A stretch of 64,000 nt of DNA from Massilia rhizosphaerae (GTDB lineage: Bacteria > Pseudomonadota > Gammaproteobacteria > Burkholderiales > Burkholderiaceae_D). Within the stretch, counting starts at the first letter, position 1. The number at the start of each line of letters is the position of its first letter. The position numbers and the translations under genes were made by a program. The stretch lies in NCBI RefSeq assembly GCF_016093545.1, contig NZ_JADKYX010000003.1, forward strand, positions 408,977 through 472,976. Reading direction: 5' to 3'. This document shows, piece after piece, positions 8,306 to 17,886 of this stretch. The notes beneath the pieces are model-generated. The model searched no databases. It was not told the DNA's origin and worked only from the letters and a program-made list of their open reading frames with translations.

Positions 8306-9571
8306 ATGCACGCAGTGACCCGTCGTAGAACCTGGATACAGTCCTTCGCTTTCGCCGGCCTGCTGGCCGCGGCGCTGGCGCCGGCGCAGGCCGGCCGGCT
8401 GGACGACATCGTCGCGCGCGGGGTACTGCGGGTGGGCAGCACCGGCGACTACAAGCCCTTCAGCTACCGGCAATCCGGCGGCGAGTTCATCGGCATGGAT
8501 GTGGAGCAGGCGGGCGAGCTGGCGCGGGCGCTCGGCGTGCGGCTGGAACTGGTGCCGACCAGCTGGCCGACGCTGATGGCCGATCTGGGCGCGGACAAGT
8601 TCGATCTCGCCCTGGGCGGCGTGTCGGTGACGGCGGAGCGGCAACGCCGGGCGTTGTTTTCGGTGGCCTATCTCCACGACGGCAAGACGCCGATCACGCG
8701 CTGCGAGAACGTCGCCCGCTTCCGGACGCTGGCGCAGATCGACCAGCCGGACGTGCGGCTGATCGTCAATCCGGGCGGCACCAACGAACGCTTCGCCCGC
8801 GCCCGGGCGCCGCGCGCGCAGCTGACCGTGTACCCGGACAATGTGACCATCTTCGGTCGGATCGTGAGCGGCGCGGCCGATCTGATGATGACCGACGCCA
8901 TCGAAGCCCGTTTGCAGCAGCGCCTGCACCCGCAGCTGTGCGCCGTGCATCCGGAGGCGCCGTTCGACTTGACGGACAAAGCCATCCTGCTGCCGCGCGA
9001 TGGCGCGCTGAAGGCGTATGTCGACCACTGGTTGCAGCAGCGCCTGGACCATGGCGACGTGCGAAGGAGCCTGGAGCGCTGGCTGGCTTTCCCGTGGGGC
9101 CTGGCGCCGCTGCGGCAGGCCATCGATCAGCGCCTGCTGCTCGCGCAGGATGTGGCGCGCGCCAAGTGGAATGCGAAGGCCGCCATCGAAGACTTGCCGC
9201 GCGAAGAAGTGGTCATCGCCGCGGCGGTGCGCCAGGGGGCCGCGCTGGGCCTGCCCGAGGCGTGGACACGCAGTGTGTTCCGTGCGCAGATCGAAGCCTC
9301 CAAGACGGTGCAGCGCGCGCTGTACGCCCGCTGGCAAGCCGACGGCGCCGGCCGCTTCGACGACGCGCCCGATCTCGCCAAAACCATCCGTCCCGAACTG
9401 GACCGCCTCACCACCCAGCTGCTGCGCGCCATGGCCGATAACCAGGCCCTGCTGCACGACCGCGAGCGCGCGGGCGACATCGCCGCCGCCATGCGTGGAT
9501 TGCAGGCACGCGCCGTCAACGAAGCTGCTGCCGAGCAGGCCGTGGCGCCGTTCTTGGTTTCCGTTGATTAG
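8306..9571 (+). CDS. Exported cyclohexadienyl dehydratase fused to gamma-class chorismate mutase
   Basis: A 421-residue two-domain protein with a signal peptide (residues ~1-30, ending PAQAGR). Residues ~32-255 are a periplasmic binding-protein fold of the PheC type: RGVLRVGSTGDYKPFSYR, then FIGMDVEQAGELARALG, and DKFDLALGGVSVTAERQ. PheC converts prephenate or arogenate to phenylpyruvate or phenylalanine. Residues ~260-421 are helical and match secreted *AroQ chorismate mutase: PLRQAIDQRLLLAQDVARAK at the start, then EAWTRSVFRAQIEASKTVQ with the family's conserved QIEASK. Together they would take chorismate to phenylpyruvate in the periplasm. A plain amino-acid binding protein is less likely given the mutase half. 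Confidence 0.8.
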   Translation: MHAVTRRRTWIQSFAFAGLLAAALAPAQAGRLDDIVARGVLRVGSTGDYKPFSYRQSGGEFIGMDVEQAGELARALGVRLELVPTSWPTLMADLGADKFDLALGGVSVTAERQRRALFSVAYLHDGKTPITRCENVARFRTLAQIDQPDVRLIVNPGGTNERFARARAPRAQLTVYPDNVTIFGRIVSGAADLMMTDAIEARLQQRLHPQLCAVHPEAPFDLTDKAILLPRDGALKAYVDHWLQQRLDHGDVRRSLERWLAFPWGLAPLRQAIDQRLLLAQDVARAKWNAKAAIEDLPREEVVIAAAVRQGAALGLPEAWTRSVFRAQIEASKTVQRALYARWQADGAGRFDDAPDLAKTIRPELDRLTTQLLRAMADNQALLHDRERAGDIAAAMRGLQARAVNEAAAEQAVAPFLVSVD

Positions 9572-9586
9572 GGGTACTAGAGATGT

Positions 9587-9663
9587 TGGTCGGGGTGAGA
9601 GGATTCGAACCTCCGGCCTCTACGTCCCGAACGTAGCGCTCTACCGGGCTAAGCTACACCCCG
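9587..9663 (-). tRNA. tRNA-Pro (anticodon CGG)
   Basis: A 77-base cloverleaf on the minus strand: acceptor stem CGGGGTG/CACCCCG, anticodon arm CTACG-TTCGGGA-CGTAG giving anticodon CGG, T arm with GGTTCGAATCC, and an encoded CCA end. It is identical to the copy at 9714-9790. Confidence 0.96.
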
Positions 9664-9713
9664 ACGGTAGGATATCTTTGAAACAGCCGGGGGCTGCAAA
9701 AAGAAGAGATGGG

Positions 9714-9790
9714 TGGTCGGGGTGAGAGGATTCGAACCTCCGGCCTCTACGTCCCGAACGTAGCGCTCTACCGGGCTAAGCTACACCCCG
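9714..9790 (-). tRNA. tRNA-Pro (anticodon CGG), second copy
   Basis: The same 77-base gene repeated, 50 bases upstream in the direction of transcription. The spacer between the two is unique sequence, so only the tRNA body is duplicated. The two are probably one transcript. Confidence 0.96.
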
Positions 9791-9843
9791 ACTGTTTTGA
9801 GACTTCGTCACCGAAATCTCGGGAAGGCATTACTATAGTTGCC

Positions 9844-10833
9844 TCAGTGGTTTCTGTCAACAGCGAAGGCGCATAACTGCAGCAGGCTCGCCTTGTATTC
9901 GCTCTCCGGCAAGTCGGCGATGGCGGCGGCGGCGCGGCGTGCGGCGGTCTCCGCTTCGCGGCGGGTGAAGTCCAGCGCGCCGCTGCTCGTGACGGCCGTC
10001 AGCACGGCGTCGAAATGGGTTTCGTCGCCTTGCTCGATGCAGCTGCGGATCAGTTCGCGCTGCTCGGGCGTGCCGTTTTCCATCACGTAGATCAGCGGCA
10101 AGGTCGGCTTGCCTTCGCGCAGGTCGTCGCCCACGTTCTTGCCGATCTCGGCGGCGTCGCCCGCGTAGTCGAGCACGTCGTCGATCAGCTGGAACGCGGT
10201 GCCCAGCGAGCGGCCGTATTCGCCGGCCGCCTCGATCTGGTCGTCGTTCGCGCCGGCCACGAGGGCACCCAGCTGGGCGGCCGCTTCGAACAGCTTGGCG
10301 GTCTTCGAGCGGATCACGCGCAGATAGCTGTCCTGCGTGACGTCCGGATCGTGCATGTTCAACAGCTGCAGCACTTCGCCTTCGGCGATGACGGTCGTCG
10401 CGCGCGACAGGATCTGCATGATGCGCATATTGTCCAGGCTCGTCATCATCTCGAACGAGCGCGAGTACAGGTAGTCGCCGACGAGCACCGACGCGGCGTT
10501 GCCGAACATCGCGTTCGCCGTCTGGCGGCCGCGGCGCATCGAGGATTCGTCGACGACGTCGTCGTGCAGCAGCGTCGCCGTGTGGATGAATTCCACGACG
10601 GCGGCCAGCTCGTGGTGGCCCGTGCCCCGGTAGCCGTAGGCGTTCGCCAGCAGCAGCACCAGCACGGGACGGATCCGCTTGCCGCCGGCGTTGATGATGT
10701 ACTCGGCGATCTGGTTCACCAGCGCCACTTCGGATTGCAGGCGCTGCCGGATCACCGCATTGACGGCCTCCATGTCGGCTGCGATCGTGCGGGTGATGGA
10801 ATTCTGTTGTGCGGTTTGGATGGCGGCGGACAA
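9844..10833 (-). CDS. ispB: Octaprenyl diphosphate synthase
   Basis: A trans-polyprenyl synthase that makes the ubiquinone side chain. Both aspartate-rich motifs are present: LLHDDVVDESSMRRG and LIDDVLDYAG, plus GGKRIRP at the substrate site. The frame is open back to 11055, but that would give 403 residues and an untypical, low-quality N-terminus. A TTG at 10833, with AGCAGG six bases before it, gives 329 residues, the family length. A TATAAT box on this strand at 10880-10885 lies inside the longer version, which also argues for the short one. Divergent from rplU. Confidence 0.9.
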   Translation of the reverse strand: MSAAIQTAQQNSITRTIAADMEAVNAVIRQRLQSEVALVNQIAEYIINAGGKRIRPVLVLLLANAYGYRGTGHHELAAVVEFIHTATLLHDDVVDESSMRRGRQTANAMFGNAASVLVGDYLYSRSFEMMTSLDNMRIMQILSRATTVIAEGEVLQLLNMHDPDVTQDSYLRVIRSKTAKLFEAAAQLGALVAGANDDQIEAAGEYGRSLGTAFQLIDDVLDYAGDAAEIGKNVGDDLREGKPTLPLIYVMENGTPEQRELIRSCIEQGDETHFDAVLTAVTSSGALDFTRREAETAARRAAAAIADLPESEYKASLLQLCAFAVDRNH

Positions 10834-10879
10834 GGCGGACCTGCTGACGTTGGATGCGGATAGGTTTTGTTGAGTCGCG

Positions 10880-10885
10880 ATTATA
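10880..10885 (-). promoter_or_regulatory. Possible ispB -10 box
   Basis: TATAAT on the minus strand about 47 bases before the proposed TTG start of ispB. The matching -35 position (GGGCGA) is poor, so this is only a candidate. Confidence 0.4.
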
Positions 10886-10965
10886 CGACAAGCAAGCAAA
10901 AGTCGCCCTTTTTCCCAGCGGCCGTAGAGGGAAACACCCAGCGCGGCCGCGCCATCACAACCGTT

Positions 10966-10994
10966 TTGACGCCCCGCACCATTCCATGTATAAT
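10966..10994 (+). promoter_or_regulatory. Sigma-70 promoter of rplU-rpmA
   Basis: TTGACG at 10966-10971 and TATAAT at 10989-10994 are separated by exactly 17 bases, a near-consensus promoter about 80 bases before rplU. That strength fits ribosomal protein genes. Confidence 0.88.
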
Positions 10995-11074
10995 CCTCTG
11001 TTCCCTGAATTCGCTGCTGTTTTTTCGCCGGCTTCACGGGAATATTTCTTAACAATCAACGAGGTTTCTCAATC

Positions 11075-11386
11075 ATGTACGCGGTCATAAAAACCGGTGG
11101 CAAGCAATACAAAGTTGTCGCTGGCGAAAAACTCAAAGTAGAACAGATACCGGCAGACATTGGTTCCGAACTCACTATCGATCAGGTTCTCGCCGTCGGC
11201 GAGGGCGAGAGCATCAAGTTTGGTGCTCCGCTGGTGGAAGGTGCTTCGGTTCGCGTGACTGTTGTGTCGCATGGTCGTCACGACAAAGTGCGTATCTTCA
11301 AGATGCGTCGTCGTAAGCACTACCAGAAGCGCCAGGGCCATCGCCAGAACTACACCGAAATCCAAGTGGTTGCGATCAACGGCTAA
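11075..11386 (+). CDS. rplU: 50S ribosomal protein L21
   Basis: A 103-residue L21, full length. It opens with the family signature [14 protein letters not shown] and contains the basic [19 protein letters not shown] segment that contacts 23S rRNA. It is followed 42 bases later by rpmA, the universal pairing in proteobacteria, and both are driven by the strong promoter at 10966. Confidence 0.98.
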   Translation: MYAVIKTGGKQYKVVAGEKLKVEQIPADIGSELTIDQVLAVGEGESIKFGAPLVEGASVRVTVVSHGRHDKVRIFKMRRRKHYQKRQGHRQNYTEIQVVAING

Positions 11387-11428
11387 TCGCCGCGCGTCCC
11401 TTCTTCAGCTAATCAAGGAGCATTTGAA

Positions 11429-11701
11429 ATGGCACACAAAAAAGGCGGCGGCACTACGCGAAACGGCCGTGACTCAGAAAGCAAACGCCTCGGCGTGAAA
11501 GTCTACGGCGGCCAGGCGATCAACGCCGGCGGCATCATCGTGCGTCAGCGCGGCACCCAGGTTCGTCCGGGCACCAACGTTGGCCTGGGCAAGGACCACA
11601 CCCTGTTCGCCCTGGTCGATGGCACGGTCAAGTTCGTCAAGCAAGGCGTCGGCTCGAAGCAGTACGTGACCGTCGTCGCAGCGGAAGCAGTCGCTGCTTA
11701 A
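11429..11701 (+). CDS. rpmA: 50S ribosomal protein L27
   Basis: A 90-residue L27 with the typical N-terminus [19 protein letters not shown], whose tail reaches the peptidyl transferase centre, and the core [18 protein letters not shown]. Full length, with AAGGAG seven bases before the ATG. Two hairpins follow, the second a clear terminator. Confidence 0.98.
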   Translation: MAHKKGGGTTRNGRDSESKRLGVKVYGGQAINAGGIIVRQRGTQVRPGTNVGLGKDHTLFALVDGTVKFVKQGVGSKQYVTVVAAEAVAA

Positions 11702-11711
11702 TTGCGGCATC

Positions 11712-11740
11712 AGCGGGACCGGCTCCGGTCAGGTCCCGCT
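11712..11740 (+). terminator. Hairpin downstream of rpmA
   Basis: AGCGGGACC and GGTCCCGCT form a perfect 9-bp stem with an 11-base loop just after rpmA. There is no T run, so it may protect the 3' end rather than terminate. Confidence 0.55.
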
Positions 11741-11775
11741 CGGTAAGGCGTCAAGCCTTGCAATCGATAGGCTCT

Positions 11776-11796
11776 GCCCTCCGGTAGGGCCTTTTT
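11776..11796 (+). terminator. Rho-independent terminator of rplU-rpmA
   Basis: Stem GCCCT/AGGGC with loop CCGGT, followed directly by CTTTTT. It separates the ribosomal genes from obgE, which lies 114 bases further on. Confidence 0.8.
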
Positions 11797-11798
11797 AA

Positions 11799-13022
<1,224 letters not shown>

Positions 13023-13026
13023 ATCG

Positions 13027-13467
13027 TTGGCAGTCTCCACCGCCCACCTCGCGAGCGGCACGTTGCGCGCGCGCCTGCGCAGCCGGCTGCTGTCGGTCTG
13101 CGCCACGGCGCATTCGCTGGCCGCGCTCGCGGCGCTGCTCAATCCCGACCGGGTCGCGGATGCGCTGGGACTGTTCCTCGTCGGCGTGAACGGCTACAGC
13201 CAGTTCTACGCCGTGTACGTCGGAGCGCGCCTCGCCACCGCGGGGCTGGCTCTGCTGGCGGCCAGGCAGGGCGACCAGCCCATCCTCGGCGACCTCGCAG
13301 CATTGTTCATCCTGGCGCAGCCGGCCGGCCGCCTCGTCGCGGCGTTCGCGATCGGCCTGCCCCAGGGATTATTGTTCGTCGTCAGCGGGATCGAGCTGGC
13401 GGTCGGCCTGGCGCTGATCGGCCTGCGCCCGCGAGGACGTTTCCTGTCAATCCGACCGTCGCCATGA
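13027..13467 (+). CDS. Small four-helix membrane protein, function unknown
   Basis: 146 residues, mostly hydrophobic, with about four transmembrane segments ([47 protein letters not shown] and others). [20 protein letters not shown] vaguely resembles DUF4345-type proteins, but I would not assign it. The start is TTG at 13027, four bases after obgE, or a later codon. Its TGA overlaps the proB ATG as ATGA, so translation is coupled to proB. Confidence 0.6.
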   Translation: MAVSTAHLASGTLRARLRSRLLSVCATAHSLAALAALLNPDRVADALGLFLVGVNGYSQFYAVYVGARLATAGLALLAARQGDQPILGDLAALFILAQPAGRLVAAFAIGLPQGLLFVVSGIELAVGLALIGLRPRGRFLSIRPSP

Positions 13468-14582
13468 ACTCCGTCATCCAACCAGCCAGCCGCATCATCG
13501 TCAAAGTAGGGTCTTCGCTCGTCACCGACGAAGGCCGGGGGCTCGACCACGGCGCCATCGCGCGCTGGGCCGCGCAAATCTCCTCGCTTCGTTCGCTCGG
13601 CAAGGAAGTCGTGCTCGTGTCCTCGGGCGCCATCGCCGAGGGCATGCTGCGCCTCGGCTTCACGTCGCGCCCCACCGACATCCACGAACTGCAGGCCTGC
13701 GCCGCCTGCGGCCAGATGGGCCTCGCGCAGATCTACGAGACGAGCTTCCGCAGCCACGGCGTCAAGACCGCGCAGGTGCTGCTCACGCACGCCGACCTCG
13801 CCGACCGCGAACGCTACCTGAACGCGCGCTCCACGCTCACCACGCTGCTGCGGCTGGGCGTCGTCCCGATCATCAACGAGAACGACACGGTCGTCACGGA
13901 CGAGATCAAGTTCGGCGACAACGACACGCTGGGCGCCCTGGTCGCCAACCTGATCGAGGCGGACGCGCTCGTGATCCTGACGGACCAGAAGGGCCTGTAT
14001 TCGGCCGACCCGCGCAAGGATCCTGCCGCGCGCCTGATCGAAGAAGCGCAGGCGGGCGACACGTCGCTGGAAGCGATGGCCGGCGGCGCCGGCAGCAGCA
14101 TCGGGCGCGGCGGCATGCTGACGAAGGTGCTGGCCGCCAAGCGCGCCGCCCGCTCGGGCGCGCACACGGTGATCGCCTGGGGCCGCGAAGACAACGTGCT
14201 GACGCGCCTCGCGCACGGCGAAGCGATCGGCACGCAGCTGATCGCGCCGACCGCGCACCTGACCGCGCGCCGCCAGTGGATGGTCGACCACCTGCACACG
14301 GCCGGCCAGCTCGTGCTGGACGCCGGCGCCGCGCACAAGCTCCTGAAAGAGGGGAAGTCGCTGCTGCCGATCGGCGTGACCGGCGTGCGCGGCGAATTCG
14401 GCCGCGGCGCCCTCGTGGCTTGCGTGGACGAGGCGGGCAACGAGATCGCGCGCGGCCTCACCAACTACACGAGCGGCGAAGTCAAACGCATCATGCGCCA
14501 CGCGTCCAGCGAGATCGAGAGCATCCTCGGCTATGTCGAGGCGCCCGAGCTCGTGCATCGGGACAACCTGGTCCTGCTCTGA
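13464..14582 (+). CDS. proB: Glutamate 5-kinase
   Basis: A 372-residue enzyme that phosphorylates glutamate in the first step of proline synthesis. Residues 1-~260 are the amino-acid kinase domain: [53 protein letters not shown] and [13 protein letters not shown]. Residues ~280-372 are a PUA domain ([21 protein letters not shown]). Full length with both domains. The obgE-proB neighbourhood is common in betaproteobacteria; proA is not in the window. Confidence 0.97.
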   Translation: MNSVIQPASRIIVKVGSSLVTDEGRGLDHGAIARWAAQISSLRSLGKEVVLVSSGAIAEGMLRLGFTSRPTDIHELQACAACGQMGLAQIYETSFRSHGVKTAQVLLTHADLADRERYLNARSTLTTLLRLGVVPIINENDTVVTDEIKFGDNDTLGALVANLIEADALVILTDQKGLYSADPRKDPAARLIEEAQAGDTSLEAMAGGAGSSIGRGGMLTKVLAAKRAARSGAHTVIAWGREDNVLTRLAHGEAIGTQLIAPTAHLTARRQWMVDHLHTAGQLVLDAGAAHKLLKEGKSLLPIGVTGVRGEFGRGALVACVDEAGNEIARGLTNYTSGEVKRIMRHASSEIESILGYVEAPELVHRDNLVLL

Positions 14583-14600
14583 TCTCGTCCGGGCCGGCGT

Positions 14601-15149
14601 TCAGTCGGCCTTGAGCACGGCCGCGTCGGCGACCATGGTTTTTTCCTTGGCGGGACGGAGCGTGATGCGCAGTGCGGCGACGTCGCTCGCGCCCGCCGCG
14701 GAGGTGTGCTCGACCTTCACGAATTCGCAACCGTCCGGCGCGTCGGGCGGCACGCCGGTCCAGGCCACGCTCCATGTGCCCTGGGCGTCGCGGGTTTCCA
14801 CTTTGTCGAGATGCTGCAGGGCGGCCGGATTCAGCGCGATGCGGAAGGCGCGGGTCCGGATGGGCGTCCCGAACGTGAACTCGGAGGCGTACGGCTGGCC
14901 GGGGACGGGCGCGGCCTTCGTCGTGGCGAGCCACAGGCCGGCCGTGATCGGGACATCGCCGAGCGTGCACTTGGCCGGCAGCGTCGCGAGCCTGACCGTC
15001 ACATCTGCTGCTTCGCGGCGCGCGTCGTCGATGATCTTCTGGACGTCCGCCGGCGGCTTCGGGCCGCACGCCGACAACGCGGCGCAGGTGCCGGCCAAGG
15101 CCAGCAGGATGGATGGGATGGCGCGGGCGCATTGGATGAATCGGGTCAT
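14601..15149 (-). CDS. Hypothetical lipoprotein
   Basis: A 182-residue protein with a signal peptide ending in the lipobox LSAC (SILLALAGTCAALSACGPK), so the mature protein should be lipid-anchored at its Cys. The rest (TLPAKCTLGDVPITAGLWLA, QGTWSVAWTGVPPDAPDGCEF) contains two further cysteines that could pair, and looks like a small beta-rich domain. No family recognised. It converges with proB across 18 bases. Confidence 0.65.
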   Translation of the reverse strand: MTRFIQCARAIPSILLALAGTCAALSACGPKPPADVQKIIDDARREAADVTVRLATLPAKCTLGDVPITAGLWLATTKAAPVPGQPYASEFTFGTPIRTRAFRIALNPAALQHLDKVETRDAQGTWSVAWTGVPPDAPDGCEFVKVEHTSAAGASDVAALRITLRPAKEKTMVADAAVLKAD

Positions 15150-15254
15150 GGAATTTCGCCGTGATGATGGTGGTCCGTGGACTGGCCCATGCCAGCCGGC
15201 CGTGAATGTAGCACGCGGCAGGCGTTGGTAAATACGCGGATTGTCACCGCGGGT

Positions 15255-15872
15255 TCAGGGCGCCTGGCTGGCAAGCAGCATGCGCATCCCGGCATACCCG
15301 AACACGCCGGCCAGCGCGGCATTCACCCAGCGCTCGCCCGCGCTATAGGCGCGTCGCGCCGCGTGGGTGGAAAACGCCAGCGCGTAGCAGCAGAAGATCG
15401 TCGCGCTGAGCGTCGCGCAGGAGAGGACGAATGCCAGCGCGTCGGCCTGGCGCGCGCCGGTGGGCAGGGCCAGCGACACCACCGACAGCCAGACGACGAT
15501 CGACTTCGGATTCGTCAGGTGCATGGCCAGGCCGCGCGCGCATGTGCGCGCATAGCCTTCGCGCACCGGCTCCACCGTCGTCGCGCGTGCCGCGCCGCGC
15601 ACCCTGCGCGCCGCCTGCCACGCCATCCACAGCAGGTACAGCCCGCCGATCGCCCTGACGACGGCCAGCGCGCCGGACCAGCGTTCCATCAGCGCGGCCA
15701 GTCCGAACGCGGCCGACAGGCCCCAGCACAATGAACCGCAGACGATGCCGGACGCCAGCGCCAGCGCCCGCGTGCGGCCCTGGGCCATCGCCGTGCCCAT
15801 GACGGCGAGGACGCTGGGACCCGGGCTCGCGACCCCGATCGCGAACGCCGTGTAGGCAAGGAGTGCAGCCAT
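15255..15872 (-). CDS. LysE/RhtB-family amino acid exporter
   Basis: A 205-residue inner-membrane protein with six predicted helices. The family signature is at the start, YTAFAIGVASPGPSVLAVMG, and again at HLTNPKSIVVWLSVVSLALP. These proteins export amino acids or homoserine lactones; the substrate cannot be read from sequence. ATG at 15872 is chosen over an upstream ATG at 15911 because it follows AAGGGAACACG and then does not overlap the VOC gene, which ends 12 bases before it. Confidence 0.88.
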   Translation of the reverse strand: MAALLAYTAFAIGVASPGPSVLAVMGTAMAQGRTRALALASGIVCGSLCWGLSAAFGLAALMERWSGALAVVRAIGGLYLLWMAWQAARRVRGAARATTVEPVREGYARTCARGLAMHLTNPKSIVVWLSVVSLALPTGARQADALAFVLSCATLSATIFCCYALAFSTHAARRAYSAGERWVNAALAGVFGYAGMRMLLASQAP

Positions 15873-15883
15873 GTCGTGTTCCC

Positions 15884-16276
15884 TTACGCAGGATCGTGGC
15901 ACACCACGCACAGCTTGTTGCCGTCCGGGTCGCGCACGTAGGCGCCGTAGTAATTCTCATGGTATTCCGGCCGCAGCCCCGGCGGGCCGTCGCCGCGGCC
16001 GCCGTGCGCCAGCGCGACGGCGTAGGCCGCGTCGACGGCCGCGCGGCTGGGCGCCAGCAGGGCCGTCATGTGGCCGTTGCCTGCCGCGTGCGGCTGGCCG
16101 TCGTACGGGGCACCGATCAGGAACAGCGGGCGCGGCCGGCCCGGCTGCTGCCAGCCGGCCCACGGCCGCGAGCGGTCGCGGAAGCGCGCCTGCAGGCCCA
16201 GTGCCGCCATCAACGGTTCGTAAAACGCGAGCGCCCGGTCGAAATCGCCGACGCCGATGAATACGTGGGAAAACAT
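15884..16276 (-). CDS. VOC (glyoxalase-fold) family protein
   Basis: 130 residues with the paired beta-alpha-beta-beta-beta layout of the vicinal-oxygen-chelate superfamily: FSHVFIGVGDFDRALAFYEP at the N-terminus and NYYGAYVRDPDGNKLCVVCH at the C-terminus. The His near the start and the Glu in the middle (PEYHENYYG) could be metal ligands. The exact reaction is unknown. It is probably co-transcribed with the downstream LysE exporter. Confidence 0.85.
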   Translation of the reverse strand: MFSHVFIGVGDFDRALAFYEPLMAALGLQARFRDRSRPWAGWQQPGRPRPLFLIGAPYDGQPHAAGNGHMTALLAPSRAAVDAAYAVALAHGGRGDGPPGLRPEYHENYYGAYVRDPDGNKLCVVCHDPA

Positions 16277-16367
16277 CGTCGCCTCATGGTAAAAAAAGAT
16301 GACAAATCGTTACAATAAAGCCCCGGCACGCGAGGCTGAAATCAAGAAGCCATTCATATTGCTCGGT

Positions 16368-16373
16368 TATAAT
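16368..16373 (+). promoter_or_regulatory. Candidate -10 box for the arabinose-lipid operon
   Basis: TATAAT lies 46 bases before the first gene of the operon, in a locally AT-rich stretch. No good -35 is visible at the right distance, so it may depend on an activator or not be used. Confidence 0.45.
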
Positions 16374-16419
16374 ACTGAACTTTTGCTATTAAGTATTTCA
16401 CAGTGTCTGGTGATAACGC

Positions 16420-17886
16420 ATGAGTTCGCCAGTCTCCCTGCAGGACACTCAATTGAACACGGCCCCCCTCATCGTCGACCTGGACGGTACGCTGATCCAT
16501 ACCGACATGCTGCACGAATCCGCGCTGCGGGTTTCGCGCGACCGTCCGCTGGACGTGTTGCGCATCCCGCTGTGGCTCCTGCGGGGCAAGGCCGTCCTGA
16601 AGAGCGAACTGGCCAGCCGCAGCAGCTTCGACGCGGCGCTGCTGCCGTATAACGAATCGCTGCTGGACTGGCTCAGGGAAGAGCGCGCGGCCGGCCGCCG
16701 CATCGTGCTGTGCACGGCGTCCGACCGGTCCATCGCAACGGCCGTGGCCGACCACCTGGGCGTGTTCGACGACGTGCTGGCCAGCGACGGCGACGTCAAC
16801 CTGGCCGGCGACCACAAGGCCGACGCGCTCGCAAAGCACTACGGCCACGGCAACTTCGACTACGTCGGCAACTCCAGCGCGGACCTGAAGGTGTGGCGCC
16901 GCGCGCGCCGCGCCATCGTCGTCAACGGCGGGCGCGGCCTCGCGCGCAAGGCGGCGGAACTGTGCAGCGTCGAACGCGAATTCCCGCCGCAGAAGCGCGG
17001 CATCGCCGCGTGGCGCAAGGTCTTGCGCGTGCACCAGTGGATGAAGAACCTGCTCCTGTTCGTGCCGCTGCTGGCCGCGCACCGCATCGCCGACGTGGAC
17101 GGCTGGCTGACCCTCGTGCTGGCCTTCGTCTCGTTCAGCCTGTGCGCGTCGACGGTGTACATCTCCAACGACCTGCTCGACCTGGAGAGCGACCGCGCCC
17201 ACCCGCGCAAGCGCCTGCGCCCGTTCGCGTCGGGCGCCGTGCCCGCCTGGCAGGGCGTCGCGCTGGCGCCCGTGCTGCTCGCCGTCAGCCTCGCGCTGGG
17301 CGCTTTCGTCGGCGGCACGTTCCTGCCCTGGCTGCTGTTCTACTTCGTGCTGACGTGCGTGTACTCGTGGGGTCTGAAGCGCGTGATCCTGTTGGACTGC
17401 ATCACGCTCGCCATGCTGTACACCTTGCGCATCACGGCCGGCGCGGCCGCGCTGTCGATGCCGCTGTCGTTCTGGCTGCTGGCGTTTTCCGTGTTCCTGT
17501 TCCTGTCGCTGGCGTTCGTGAAACGCTATGCCGAACTGCAGACGCAGGCGCTGTCCGGCAAGCAGAAAGTGCATGGCCGCGGCTATTACACGAGCGACGA
17601 GCCGCTCGTGATGAACCTCGGCGTCACGGCCGGCTATGCGTCCGCCGTCGTGCTGGCGCTGTACCTGAACAGCGACGCGGTGCTGGAACTGTATGCGCAG
17701 CCGGAAGCCGTGTGGGGCGCCGTGCCCGTGCTGATCTTCTGGATCAGCTGGATCTGGATGCAGGCGCACCGCGGCCATATGCACGACGACCCGGTGGTGT
17801 TCGCCGTGAAGGACCGCGCCAGCCGGCTGGCCGGGCTCGCGTTCGGTGCCGCGCTCGTCGTCGGCGCGCTCGGGTGGCCATGGTAA
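16420..17886 (+). CDS. HAD phosphatase-UbiA prenyltransferase fusion (DPPR synthase-like)
   Basis: A 488-residue protein. Residues ~15-190 are a HAD phosphatase: LIVDLDGTLIHTD (nucleophile and acid Asp), CTASD (motif II) and DYVGNSSADLKVW (motif IV). Residues ~200-488 are a UbiA membrane prenyltransferase with some eight helices. The first Asp-rich motif is NDLLDLESDRAHPRKRLRP; MKNLLLFVPLL before it is typical of the decaprenyl-phosphate phosphoribosyltransferase branch (mycobacterial Rv3806c). Such enzymes join phosphoribose to a polyprenyl phosphate. The HAD half could remove the 5-phosphate in the next step. It is the first gene of an operon with DprE1- and DprE2-like genes, which supports the assignment. 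Confidence 0.85.
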   Translation: MSSPVSLQDTQLNTAPLIVDLDGTLIHTDMLHESALRVSRDRPLDVLRIPLWLLRGKAVLKSELASRSSFDAALLPYNESLLDWLREERAAGRRIVLCTASDRSIATAVADHLGVFDDVLASDGDVNLAGDHKADALAKHYGHGNFDYVGNSSADLKVWRRARRAIVVNGGRGLARKAAELCSVEREFPPQKRGIAAWRKVLRVHQWMKNLLLFVPLLAAHRIADVDGWLTLVLAFVSFSLCASTVYISNDLLDLESDRAHPRKRLRPFASGAVPAWQGVALAPVLLAVSLALGAFVGGTFLPWLLFYFVLTCVYSWGLKRVILLDCITLAMLYTLRITAGAAALSMPLSFWLLAFSVFLFLSLAFVKRYAELQTQALSGKQKVHGRGYYTSDEPLVMNLGVTAGYASAVVLALYLNSDAVLELYAQPEAVWGAVPVLIFWISWIWMQAHRGHMHDDPVVFAVKDRASRLAGLAFGAALVVGALGWPW

